From: JBOGHU01 sp050742255
GTDB taxonomy: Bacteria; Actinomycetota; Acidimicrobiia; Acidimicrobiales; CADCSY01
Assembly: GCA_050742255.1 (NCBI GenBank)
Contig: JBOGHU010000028.1
Span: 1 to 13,902 of the forward strand
DNA length: 13,902 bases
Reading direction: 5' to 3'
Shown here piece by piece: positions 1 to 7,086 of the stretch (its first letter is position 1; each line of letters starts with the position of its first letter). Made by a program: the position numbers and the translations under genes. The notes beneath the pieces were generated by a model that had not been told where the DNA came from, ran no database searches, and worked only from the letters and a program-made list of their open reading frames with translations.

Positions 1-264
1 CAATCGACCTGGACAGCCTCAGATAGCGAGCGTTCGTACCAGCGGGTTGGTGAGCGCCGGGACAGGTGGCTGGCGACACACCTCGGGTGCTCGATGGGAG
101 GAAGCCATCACTACAGCCCCAGTCCCAGATCCGGCCCGAGGTCTCGCACCGCCGGTCGCTCGATGGCCCGGGCCATGGCGTCACGGGTTGCGTCCTGGCT
201 GAAGGCGCCCCGTAGGGGCTCGGGGAACGAGCGCACCAGCGACGGGGCTCAGCTGGGGGGACCT
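1..264. other. Left-edge region without a convincing gene
   Basis: I see no family-level coding match on either strand. Rightward frames crossing this stretch run on as antisense of the nitroreductase and have the Arg/Pro/Gly-rich composition of shadow frames. The leftward strand has a short frame at 111-236, listed separately. I found no tRNA cloverleaf, CRISPR-like repeat or insertion-sequence end. The region probably separates the nitroreductase transcript from a neighbouring gene outside the window. Confidence 0.5.
111..236 (-). CDS. Doubtful 41-codon ORF, possible gene remnant
   Basis: The leftward frame opens at a GTG (234-236) and ends at TAG (111-113). Its composition looks protein-like, with RSFPEPLRGAF near the start and RPAVRDLGPDLGLGL at the end, unlike the surrounding shadow frames. 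An in-frame TGA lies five codons upstream (249-251), so it is either a very small protein or the surviving C-terminal piece of a decayed gene. There is no clear ribosome binding site, and a strong hairpin lies between it and the nitroreductase. I recognise no family. It could well be chance. Confidence 0.2.
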   Translation of the reverse strand: MRSFPEPLRGAFSQDATRDAMARAIERPAVRDLGPDLGLGL

Positions 265-309
265 TCTCCGGTCACCCACCGTCGCCTGGCGCCGCCAGGT
301 GACCGGAGA
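265..309 (-). terminator. Strong hairpin after the nitroreductase gene
   Basis: TCTCCGGTCACC at 265-276 is exactly complementary to GGTGACCGGAGA at 298-309. The loop holds a second small inverted repeat, TGGC/GCCA around a GCC loop (287-297). The hairpin begins 11 bases after the stop codon at 321-323. No T run follows it on the leftward strand, so it would be a U-less GC-rich terminator of the kind common in actinobacteria, or an mRNA 3'-end stabiliser. The position and perfect 12-bp stem support the call; termination itself is inferred. Confidence 0.5.
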
Positions 310-320
310 GCAGGCGCGAC

Positions 321-914
321 CTACCAGTGGCCCCGGTGCACGACCTCGTGGAGGGGGCGGCGGCGGCGGCCGGCGGAGCGGCCGGGGCGGTCCGGTGCGG
401 GGTGGCCCAGGGCCAGGGTGCCCAGGATCAGGTGCCCCTCGGGGACCCCGAGCAGGGCCCGGACCGCCCCGGTCCGCTCGAAGGTGGAGAAGAACGCCGC
501 CCCCAGGCCCTCGTCCACCGCCGCCAGGAGCATGGCCATGACGCCCATGCCCCCGTCGACCAGCCAGTACGGGACCGGCCAGCGCCCGGGCCCGCCCCTG
601 CCCACCTTGTCGGGCTCGGCGTAGCGGGCCTGGTACGCCGCCGGGGAGACCACGACCACCACCAGCACCGGCGCCCGCCCCAGGCCCCCCCAGGGGAACC
701 GCCCCCGGGCGGCCGGGTCGGGGACGGTCGCGTCCCAGTACCGCCCGGTCTGGGACGGTCCCTCCATCACCACCAGCTCCAGCCCCTGGCTGAACCCGGC
801 CGAGGGCGCCCGGCGGGCGGCGTCGAGCACCCGGTCGAGGGTCCCGGACGGCAACGCCGCCCGGTCGAAGGACCGGACCATCCGTCGCCGGCGGATGACC
901 TCCTGGAGCTCCAC
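321..914 (-). CDS. Nitroreductase-family flavoprotein
   Basis: A 197-residue protein of the FMN-dependent nitroreductase fold, a family that uses NAD(P)H to reduce nitro, quinone or enone compounds, usually as a soluble homodimer. The N-terminus has the Arg-rich FMN-phosphate segment (RRRRMVRSF, about residues 8-16) followed by APSAGFSQG (about 35-43), matching the usual 'PSaxNxQ' segment with the Asn replaced. GMGVMAMLLAAVDEGLGAAFF is the typical central helix with the conserved 'GLG' turn. The C-terminus ends in RRRRPLHEVVH and a terminal Trp, resembling the R-x-PLxEVVHxxxW ending common in actinobacterial members. The start is GTG at 912-914 with only a weak upstream purine stretch. It lies 30 bases after the preceding gene's stop, so it is probably cotranscribed. 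The substrate cannot be predicted. Confidence 0.9.
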   Translation of the reverse strand: MELQEVIRRRRMVRSFDRAALPSGTLDRVLDAARRAPSAGFSQGLELVVMEGPSQTGRYWDATVPDPAARGRFPWGGLGRAPVLVVVVVSPAAYQARYAEPDKVGRGGPGRWPVPYWLVDGGMGVMAMLLAAVDEGLGAAFFSTFERTGAVRALLGVPEGHLILGTLALGHPAPDRPGRSAGRRRRPLHEVVHRGHW

Positions 915-944
915 GATCCCAGCCGGGACGGCCCGGCGGCCGGG

Positions 945-1613
945 TCAGGCCAGCGGGGCCAGGTCCTCGGCCATGGCCCAGCCGAAGGCGATGAGGGAGT
1001 CGCCCCGGGAGGCATCGAGGCCGGCGAAGAGCGCCGCCACCTCGGGGTCGTCAGGCTGGAGGCTCTCGTGGTCGAGGACGCAGGGCGGGGTCCCGTCGCC
1101 CCGGGCGATGAGCTCCCGGTCCTGGTACCCGGACTCGACACCGAAGCGCTTGGCCAGGCGCCGGCCCCACGCCCGCTCCTCCCCCGTGGCCTTGCGCCCG
1201 GGCTGGGGCACGATGTCGTGGAGCTGGGTGAAGGCGCTGAACGCCTCGAACCCGGCAGGGTCGGTGAGGCGGGTCCCGACGACGACGTCCTCGTCGGGGA
1301 AGGCCAGCACCGCCCGCCGGAACTGGTCGCCGACCATGGCCTTGAGGACCTCGGCCCGCTTGAGCGTGCGCTTCACCGACGCCACGCCGACGAGGACGCT
1401 GGGGGTGCCCCCGATCCGCTCCAGGGTGCAGAACGAGAAGCCCTGCAGCACGCCGCTGCTGCGGGCCCGGGTCACCAGCACCCACTCCTCCCGCTGCTTG
1501 GACAGCAGGCCGATCGAGAACCGGGCCGGCCCGTCGGTGCAGATGTCACCCATCTCGGCCAGCTCGGCATCGCTGAGCGCCGTGCAGTCCTTGGTCTCGA
1601 CGTCGATCGCCAT
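945..1613 (-). CDS. Conserved hypothetical protein, possible GNAT-like fold
   Basis: A soluble 222-residue protein starting at ATG 1611-1613, with GGGAAG about 7-12 bases upstream as a plausible ribosome binding site. I cannot assign a named family. The middle reads as strand-strand-helix: GFSFCTLERIGG, then VLVGVASVKRT, then a basic amphipathic helix KRAEVLKAMVGDQFRRAVL and AFPDEDVVVGTRL. This arrangement recalls the acyl-CoA-binding core of GNAT acetyltransferases, but no clear Q/RxxGxG/A pyrophosphate loop is visible, so the resemblance is tentative. A second conserved-looking block is the basic segment KATGEERAWGRRLAKRFG. There is no signal peptide or membrane segment. It sits 83 bases after the dnaE stop and 30 bases before the nitroreductase, and may be cotranscribed with both. 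Confidence 0.85.
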   Translation of the reverse strand: MAIDVETKDCTALSDAELAEMGDICTDGPARFSIGLLSKQREEWVLVTRARSSGVLQGFSFCTLERIGGTPSVLVGVASVKRTLKRAEVLKAMVGDQFRRAVLAFPDEDVVVGTRLTDPAGFEAFSAFTQLHDIVPQPGRKATGEERAWGRRLAKRFGVESGYQDRELIARGDGTPPCVLDHESLQPDDPEVAALFAGLDASRGDSLIAFGWAMAEDLAPLA

Positions 1614-1654
1614 CTGTCTTCCCGTCCCCCCGATCTCTCGATCCGGCCCTACCA

Positions 1655-1663
1655 GTCCACAGG
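1655..1663. repeat. GTCCACAGG copy downstream of dnaE
   Basis: This 9-mer in the gap after the dnaE stop is identical to both arms of the inverted repeat upstream of dnaE (5338-5367). GTCCACA is the core of the actinobacterial DnaA box. The flanking CCAG/CTGG gives it a short stem of its own. A single copy here may be coincidence. Confidence 0.3.
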
Positions 1664-1696
1664 CTGGGACCGCCCTGCGCAACTCGATCGCCGGCC

Positions 1697-4600
1697 TCAC
1701 GGCCGGGCCGAGGTCGGCGGGGACAGGAGGACGTCGGCGCCGAGCAGCACCCGCAACTCGCCCGCCAGGCCGTTGGAGGTGTCGACGTTGCACGAGGCGG
1801 GCAGGCGCACCGTCTTGCCGTCGACGTGGAGGAGGACGGGCGAGTCTCCGGGGTGCTCGGCGAGGAGCCGCCGCAGGGCGCCGGCGCAGCGCTGGTCGAG
1901 GACCGACGGCGGCACCACCAGGTGCAGCGGCCTGGCCCCGTCCCCGCCCACCTCCACCGGGATGATCTCCGAGCAGACCAGCTTGGGGGCGTCGTCCCGG
2001 GTGTCGACCCGGCCCCGGACGCACACCACCGCGTCCTCCACCAGCTTGGCGCCGTTCTCGGCCATGGCCTTGGGGAAGACCATCACCTCGACCGCCGCCT
2101 CCAGGTCCTCGAGGACGAAGATCGCCATCAGCTCGCCCCGGCGGGTGTACTTGCGGGCCACGTTGGTGACGACACCGCCCACGGTGCGGACCCGCCCCGC
2201 CTCGGCCGGCTCCTGGAGCTGGGAGACCGTGCAATCGGCCCGCCGTCGCAGCTGTTGCTCGACCCCGATCAGGGGGTGGTCGCTCACGTAGATGCCCAGC
2301 ATCTCCTTCTCGTAGGCCAGCCGCTGGGCCTTGTCCAGGTCGAGGTCGGGGATGGGGACCCTCTCGTCGAACACGGCCGACCCGTCCCCGGGCCCAGCCG
2401 AGAACAGGTTGAGCACGCCCTGGTCCCGCTCCCGGCGGCGGGCCAGGGCCCGATCGACGACCAGCTCGAACGCCGTCAGAAGGCCCCGGCGGGCGTGGCC
2501 CAGGGCATCGAACGCGCCGGCCTTGATGAGGGACTCGATCGCCCGCTTGTTGAGGGCCGCCGGCTCGACCCGCTGGCAGAAGTCGTGGAAGTCGACGAAG
2601 GGGCCGCTCCGCTCCCTCTCGGCCAGGACAGCGGCCACCAGGCTCTCACCCACGTTGCGCACCGCCGCCAGCCCGAAGGGGATGGAGCCAACCCCCTCGC
2701 CGTCGTAGCGGGCGGTGAAGGCCGGCCCCGAGACGTTGACGTCGGGGACGTGGACGGTTATCCCCCGCTGCCGGCACTCGTTGAGGTACACCGCGGCCCG
2801 GTCCTGGTTGTCCTTCACCGCGGTGAGCAAGGCGGCCAGGTACTCCACGGGGTGGTGGGCCTTGAGGTAGGCCGTCTGGTAGGCGACCAGGCCGTAGGCG
2901 TAGGCGTGGCTCTTGTTGAAGGCGTAGTCGGCGAAGGGCTCGATGAGGTCGAACAGGGCGGTGCCCAGCTCGGGACCGTAGCCAGCCCGCCGGCAGCCCT
3001 CTACGAAGCGCTCCCTCTCCAAGGCGATGAGGGCGCGGATCTTCTTCCCGCACGCCTTGCGGAGGTGGTCGGCCTCCTCCAGGCTGTAGCCGGCGAAGCG
3101 CTGGGCCACCCGCATGACCTGCTCCTGGTAGATCATGAGCCCGTAGGTGTCGGCCAGGATCTCCTCCAGGTCGGGGTGGAGGTAGGTGATGGGCTTCCGG
3201 CCGTTCTTGCGGTCGGCGTAGTCGTTGTGCATGTTGGCGGCCATGGGGCCCGGGCGGTACAGCGCCACCAGGGCGGCCACGTCGTCGAAGCTGGTGGGGG
3301 CCAGCGAGCGCATCAGGACCCGCATGGGGCCGCCTTCGAGCTGGAAGACGCCGACCGAGTCCCCGGCGCGGAGCAGGGCGAGGGTCTCGGCGTCGTCGAG
3401 GGGGATGGCGTCGATGTCGAGCTCGACGCCGTTCCCCCGGGCCAGGTCGAGCGTGGTCTCGATCACCGACAGGGTGCGCAGGCCCAGGAAGTCCATCTTC
3501 AGCAGGCCCAGCTGCTCCACCCCGTGCATCTCGTACTGGGTCACGATGGGGGCCCGCTCGACGTCGTCCCCGCCCTCGGGCTTGCGCTGGATGGGCAGGT
3601 ACTCGGTGAGAGGGCGGTCGGTGATGACCACCGCGGCGGCGTGGATGCCGTCCTGGCGCCGCAGCCCCTCCAGGCCGCGGGCCACGTCGATGACCCTGCG
3701 AGCGTCGGGATCGGCCTCGTACATGGCCCGCAGGTCCCGCGCCGCCTGGTAGCCCTCCTCGTGGCCGGCGACGGTGTCCAGGCAGGCGCGCAGGGGGGTG
3801 TCGCGGCCCATGACCAGGGGCGGCATGGCCTTGGCCACCCGGTCGCCCAGGGCGTAGGGGTAGCCCAGCACCCGGGCGGCGTCCCGCACCGCGGCCCGGG
3901 CCTTGATCGTCGAGAAGGTGACGATCTGGGCCACCCGGTCCCGCCCGTAGCGCTCGGCCGCGTAGCGGATCATCTCGTCCCGGTACCGGTCGTCGAAGTC
4001 CATGTCGATGTCGGGCATCTGGCGACGGCCGGGGTTGAGGAAGCGCTCGAACAGCAGGTCGTAGCGGATGGGGTCAAGGTCGGTGATGCCCAAGCAGTAC
4101 GCCACGCAGCAGCCGGCCGCGCTCCCCCGCCCCGGGCCCACCCGGATGCCACTGCGCCGGGCGTGGGCGATGAGGTCCCACACGATGAGGAAGTACGAGG
4201 CGAAGCCCATCTCGGCGATGACGCCCAGCTCCCGCTCCAGGCGGGCCGAGACCTCGGCGGGCAGCCCCTGGCCCCATCGCTCCCGGGCACCCTCCCAGGT
4301 CAGGTGGCGCAGGTAGGACGCGTCGTCGGCGAAGCCCGCCGGGACGGGGAAGGACGGCAGGCGGGGGACCCCGAGCTCGATCTCCACCGCCGCCCGCTCG
4401 GCCACCCACAGCGTGTTGTCGCACGCCTCGGGCAGCTCGGCGAAGAGGGCCCGCATCTCGGCCGCCGTCTTCAGGTAGTGCTGGTCGCCCTCGAACTTGA
4501 ACCGCCCGGGGTCGTCGATGGTGCTGCCGGTCTGCACGCACAGGAGGGCGTCGTGGGAGACGTGGTCGTCGCGATGGCTGTAGTGGCTGTCGTTGGTGGC

Positions 4601-5278
4601 CAGCAGAGGTGCGCCGATACGACGGGCGATCTCGACCAGCCCGGGGTTGGTCCGCCGCTGATCGGCCAGCCCATGGTCCTGGAGCTCGACGAAGAGCGAG
4701 TCCCGGCCGAAGATGTCCTGGAGGCGGGCGGCCAGGCCGGTGGCCTCCTCGGCGTCGCCGGCCAGGAGGGCCTGGGCCACCACCCCACCCAGGCAGCCCG
4801 TGGTGGCGATGACCCCCTCGTGGTGCTGGGAGAGCAGCTCCCAGTCGAGGCGGGGCTTCTGGTGGTACCCCTCCAGGTAGGCCCGGCTGGCCAGCTGGAG
4901 CAGGTTGCGGTAGCCGGTGTTGCTCTCCGCCAGCAGGGTCAGGTGGTACCACAGCTTCTCCCCGCCCTCGGCCTCCCCGCCGGTGTCGTCGACCCGTCCC
5001 CGGCGGCGGGGGCGCTCGTAGCGGCTGCCCTTGGCCATGTACGCCTCGGTGCCGATGATGGGCTTGATGCCCGCGCTCCGACAGGCGGCGTAGAAGTCGA
5101 GGACGCCGTACATGTTGCCGTGGTCGGTGATGGCCAGCGCCGGCTGGCCGTCGGCGGCGGCGGCCTCGACCACGTCGGCCACCCGGGCGGCCCCGTCGAG
5201 CATGGAGAACTCGGTGTGGGTGTGCAGGTGGGCGAAGGACCCTTCCCGGCGCGACCCGCCCCCGTGCGACTGGCCCAC
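1697..5278 (-). CDS. dnaE: DNA polymerase III alpha subunit (DnaE1)
   Basis: The 1193-residue replicative C-family polymerase, of normal length. The N-terminal PHP domain has HLHTH at 17-21. All nine metal ligands known from mycobacterial DnaE1 can be matched: H19, H21, D28, H53, E78, H112, C162, D230 and H232, so intrinsic PHP proofreading is likely. The palm carries GPGRGSAAG, then PDIDMDFDD with catalytic D425 and D427, and the third Asp D596 in KMDFLGLRTL. FADYAFNKSHAYAYG follows in the fingers region, then the helix-hairpin-helix part (LIKAGAFDALGHARRG) and an OB-fold around VRTVGGVVTNVARKYTRRGE. GTG at 5276-5278 is chosen because AGGAGGT stands six bases upstream and the PHP motif begins at the usual distance; the frame stays open upstream to 5410. 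No intein or frameshift is seen. A GC hairpin after bpa and an inverted repeat in the leader suggest it may have its own promoter. Confidence 0.98.
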   Translation of the reverse strand: MGQSHGGGSRREGSFAHLHTHTEFSMLDGAARVADVVEAAAADGQPALAITDHGNMYGVLDFYAACRSAGIKPIIGTEAYMAKGSRYERPRRRGRVDDTGGEAEGGEKLWYHLTLLAESNTGYRNLLQLASRAYLEGYHQKPRLDWELLSQHHEGVIATTGCLGGVVAQALLAGDAEEATGLAARLQDIFGRDSLFVELQDHGLADQRRTNPGLVEIARRIGAPLLATNDSHYSHRDDHVSHDALLCVQTGSTIDDPGRFKFEGDQHYLKTAAEMRALFAELPEACDNTLWVAERAAVEIELGVPRLPSFPVPAGFADDASYLRHLTWEGARERWGQGLPAEVSARLERELGVIAEMGFASYFLIVWDLIAHARRSGIRVGPGRGSAAGCCVAYCLGITDLDPIRYDLLFERFLNPGRRQMPDIDMDFDDRYRDEMIRYAAERYGRDRVAQIVTFSTIKARAAVRDAARVLGYPYALGDRVAKAMPPLVMGRDTPLRACLDTVAGHEEGYQAARDLRAMYEADPDARRVIDVARGLEGLRRQDGIHAAAVVITDRPLTEYLPIQRKPEGGDDVERAPIVTQYEMHGVEQLGLLKMDFLGLRTLSVIETTLDLARGNGVELDIDAIPLDDAETLALLRAGDSVGVFQLEGGPMRVLMRSLAPTSFDDVAALVALYRPGPMAANMHNDYADRKNGRKPITYLHPDLEEILADTYGLMIYQEQVMRVAQRFAGYSLEEADHLRKACGKKIRALIALERERFVEGCRRAGYGPELGTALFDLIEPFADYAFNKSHAYAYGLVAYQTAYLKAHHPVEYLAALLTAVKDNQDRAAVYLNECRQRGITVHVPDVNVSGPAFTARYDGEGVGSIPFGLAAVRNVGESLVAAVLAERERSGPFVDFHDFCQRVEPAALNKRAIESLIKAGAFDALGHARRGLLTAFELVVDRALARRRERDQGVLNLFSAGPGDGSAVFDERVPIPDLDLDKAQRLAYEKEMLGIYVSDHPLIGVEQQLRRRADCTVSQLQEPAEAGRVRTVGGVVTNVARKYTRRGELMAIFVLEDLEAAVEVMVFPKAMAENGAKLVEDAVVCVRGRVDTRDDAPKLVCSEIIPVEVGGDGARPLHLVVPPSVLDQRCAGALRRLLAEHPGDSPVLLHVDGKTVRLPASCNVDTSNGLAGELRVLLGADVLLSPPTSARP

Positions 5279-5284
5279 GTCTCG

Positions 5285-5291
5285 ACCTCCT
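5285..5291 (-). promoter_or_regulatory. Ribosome binding site fixing the dnaE start
   Basis: On the leftward strand AGGAGGT lies six bases before GTG 5276-5278. It is the best Shine-Dalgarno match I see in the window, and it selects this start over the GTG at 5410, which would add 44 non-conserved residues. Confidence 0.8.
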
Positions 5292-5337
5292 GGCTCGGTC
5301 ACGTCCGCGGCCCCGGGCCCCGCCGTCGCCGCTCCCC

Positions 5338-5367
5338 CGTCCACAGGAGGTGGGAAACCTGTGGACG
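5338..5367. repeat. 10-bp inverted repeat with DnaA-box-like cores
   Basis: CGTCCACAGG at 5338-5347 and CCTGTGGACG at 5358-5367 are perfect reverse complements separated by ten bases. Each arm contains GTCCACA, the core of the actinobacterial DnaA box TTGTCCACA. The right arm read leftward is TCGTCCACA, one mismatch from it. The repeat lies about 60 bases upstream of the dnaE start. It could be an operator with two inverted DnaA sites or an RNA hairpin in the dnaE leader; sequence alone does not decide. Confidence 0.6.
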
Positions 5368-5398
5368 ACTTACACCGCTGTAATTCCTCACTCCCCGG

Positions 5399-5404
5399 AG
5401 CGTA
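5399..5404 (-). promoter_or_regulatory. Possible -10 box for dnaE
   Basis: TACGCT on the leftward strand is identical to the -10 box proposed for ileS. Transcription would start near 5392, giving a leader of about 115 bases containing the inverted repeat. There is no recognisable -35 box, so the call is weak. Confidence 0.25.
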
Positions 5405-5428
5405 GCGCACCGGCCCGGCCCCGCCGGC

Positions 5429-5443
5429 CCGGCCGGTGGCCGG
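5429..5443 (-). terminator. Possible GC hairpin directly after bpa
   Basis: CCGGCC (5429-5434) and GGCCGG (5438-5443) pair around a three-base loop immediately after the bpa stop codon (5444-5446). No T run follows. Short GC palindromes are frequent in such DNA, so termination is only a possibility. Confidence 0.3.
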
Positions 5444-5962
5444 TCAGAGATAGGTGCCGGGTCGACCGCCGGCATCGGGCTCGCTGGCCCGCCCCGGCGG
5501 CAGGCCCCGCTGGCGCATGTCCTCGAGTTGCTGGCGGGCCGCCATCTGCTGGGCGAAGAGCGTGGCCTGGATGCCGTGGAAGAGGCCCTCCAGCCAGCCC
5601 ACGAGCTGGGCCTGGGCCACCCGCAGCTCGGCGTCGCTCGGCGCGCCGACGTCGAAGGGAGAGGCCAGGCGGTCCAGCTCCTCACGGAGGTCCGGCGAGA
5701 GCCCCTCCGCCAGCTCGCGCACCGAGGTCTCGTAGATCTCCCGGAGCCGGATGCGGCTGGCGTCGTCGAGGGGGGCGTGGCGGACCTCCTCCAGGAGGTG
5801 CTTGATCATCGAGCCGATCCGCATGACCTTGGCCGGGCGCTCGACCGCCTCGGGCGCGTCGCCGCCGCCCCGGCCCAGCTCCTGGGGCACCTGGCCGGCC
5901 GGTGCTCGTGCCCTCCCGGCGTCAGCCTCGGCCGCGTCTTCGGGGCTGCGTTCGTCGTCCAT
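5444..5962 (-). CDS. bpa: Bacterial proteasome activator Bpa (DUF2587)
   Basis: A 172-residue homologue of mycobacterial Bpa (Rv3780 family), an ATP-independent ring-shaped activator that docks on the 20S proteasome and opens its gate for unfolded or specific substrates. The diagnostic core runs from PAKVMRIGSMIKHLLEEVR (about residue 43 on) through SVRELAEGLSPDLREELDRL to AELRVAQAQLVGWLEGLFHG and ATLFAQQMAARQQLEDMRQ, the four-helix bundle. The N-terminal 40 residues are acidic, Ala/Gly-rich and probably disordered, as in the family. The C-terminus is GTYL (169-172), where mycobacterial Bpa has GQYL; this tail inserts into pockets between proteasome alpha subunits. The start is ATG 5960-5962 with a weak AGG upstream. 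It begins 29 bases after the phosphodiesterase stop, suggesting cotranscription. The proteasome genes are not in this window. Confidence 0.97.
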   Translation of the reverse strand: MDDERSPEDAAEADAGRARAPAGQVPQELGRGGGDAPEAVERPAKVMRIGSMIKHLLEEVRHAPLDDASRIRLREIYETSVRELAEGLSPDLREELDRLASPFDVGAPSDAELRVAQAQLVGWLEGLFHGIQATLFAQQMAARQQLEDMRQRGLPPGRASEPDAGGRPGTYL

Positions 5963-5991
5963 GGACCTGATCCTGCCCCATCCCCCCGCCC

Positions 5992-7086
5992 CTACGCCCG
6001 CACCGCCAGGAGCGGCACCCGCATCTCCGCCGACGTCAGCGAGCCGTGACGGGCCTGGAGGCGGTAGGGGCCGGTGTCGGAGGGGTCCTCGAAGGCCACG
6101 GGGTCGATGGCGGCCAGCACGACGTCACCGAAGCGGGCCGCCGCCGCCTCGCTGACCTTGGGACCGCACCACTCCTCGGCGATGATCTCGTCGCGGGTGC
6201 GGACCCATGCCCGGTCGCCATGGGAGGCGAGGGCGGCTGCGGCCAGGTCCTCGACCTGGCCGGGCCGGGCGTGGAGCCAGCGGAACCGCCCCTCGCCCGA
6301 CAGCAGCTCGACGTGGGCCATGACCGCGTCGTCGATGCCCACGATGGCGTCACCGACGTCGATCTGGCCGTGGTCGGAGGTCACCACCAGGGCGGCATCG
6401 GGCGGCAGGACCGAGACCAGGTCGGCGACCAGCCGGTCGGTCGCCACCAGCTCGGCGTCGTAGTGCTCCCCCAGCCCGAACTCGTGGGCCACCTTGTCGA
6501 TCCCGTCGTAGTAGGCGTAGACGAAGCGCTCGCCGACCACCAGGGCGTGGCGGACCTCGGTCACGAGCGTGGAGGTGACCCGCCAGCCCCGGAACCGGAC
6601 GTCGGCCAGGTGGGCGGCGGTGAAGCCGGTGCCGGCGAACTCGGCCCGCGTGATCACGAGGGGCCTACGCCCCCCGAAGGCGGGGCGGGACTGGATGTCG
6701 TTGGGAGGGATCACCCGGCGGGCGTCGCCGGCGGGGGTCTGCCACCTGAGCACGTTCAGCACGTCCCCCCTCACGTTGATCCGGTACCCGACCACGCCGT
6801 GCTCACCGGGCGGACAGCCCAGCGACAGCGAGCTCAGGGCCGTCGCCGTGGTCGAGGGGGCCACGGTGCAGATGGCGCCACCGACCATGCTCGACAGCGC
6901 CGGCGCCAGCTGGGAGCGGGCCACGAGCTGGTCGAAGCCCAGCCCGTCGAGGACCACCAGGACGATCTGGGCGGCGTCCACGGCCGGAGCGGGCAGCCAC
7001 TCAGGAGGGGTCGGCGACGGGTCCAACAGCACGGGCACCACGTTGGAGAGGCAGGCGCCGTGGTAGTCGGGGATTTGTGGGTCCAT
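5992..7086 (-). CDS. Alkaline-phosphatase-superfamily phosphodiesterase
   Basis: A 364-residue protein of the type I phosphodiesterase/nucleotide pyrophosphatase branch, with two-metal active-site motifs in the expected order: LVVLDGLGFD (D47), APSTTATAL with the nucleophilic Thr (T79 or T80), YYDGIDKVAHEFG (Asp and His), VTSDHGQIDVG (Asp-His) and ARHGSLT near the C-terminus (His). It should hydrolyse phosphodiester or pyrophosphate bonds; the substrate is unknown. I see no signal peptide at the chosen start and no membrane segment, so a cytoplasmic location is likely, unlike many secreted relatives. The start is ATG 7084-7086, preceded by AGGGAGG with a short three-base gap. The frame is open upstream, but those residues are low-complexity. 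It is divergent from the Rrf2 gene and heads the transcript that includes bpa. Confidence 0.92.
   Translation of the reverse strand: MDPQIPDYHGACLSNVVPVLLDPSPTPPEWLPAPAVDAAQIVLVVLDGLGFDQLVARSQLAPALSSMVGGAICTVAPSTTATALSSLSLGCPPGEHGVVGYRINVRGDVLNVLRWQTPAGDARRVIPPNDIQSRPAFGGRRPLVITRAEFAGTGFTAAHLADVRFRGWRVTSTLVTEVRHALVVGERFVYAYYDGIDKVAHEFGLGEHYDAELVATDRLVADLVSVLPPDAALVVTSDHGQIDVGDAIVGIDDAVMAHVELLSGEGRFRWLHARPGQVEDLAAAALASHGDRAWVRTRDEIIAEEWCGPKVSEAAAARFGDVVLAAIDPVAFEDPSDTGPYRLQARHGSLTSAEMRVPLLAVRA

Noticed and set aside
1..60. A possible tRNA T-arm-like string around GCGTTCGTACC
   Set aside because: No acceptor stem, anticodon arm or matching T stem can be folded around it.
1691..1706. CCGGCC-TCAC-GGCCGG hairpin around the dnaE stop codon as a terminator
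   Set aside because: The stem is only six bases and lies over the stop codon, and equal GC palindromes occur throughout the window. I could not separate it from background.
327..2291. A rightward 654-codon open frame across the nitroreductase, the unassigned gene and the dnaE 3' end
   Set aside because: It crosses three leftward genes and two intergenic gaps, with low-complexity composition and no motif, so it is a codon-bias artefact.
1826..5383. A rightward open frame of 1185 codons lying antisense over the whole of dnaE
   Set aside because: It is the complementary shadow of a GC-rich gene. Its product is dominated by Gly, Val, His and Asp with no domain logic, whereas the leftward strand has every DnaE motif.
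5279..5410. GTG 5410 as the dnaE start
   Set aside because: The extension passes through the inverted repeat and lacks conserved character. AGGAGGT sits six bases before GTG 5278.
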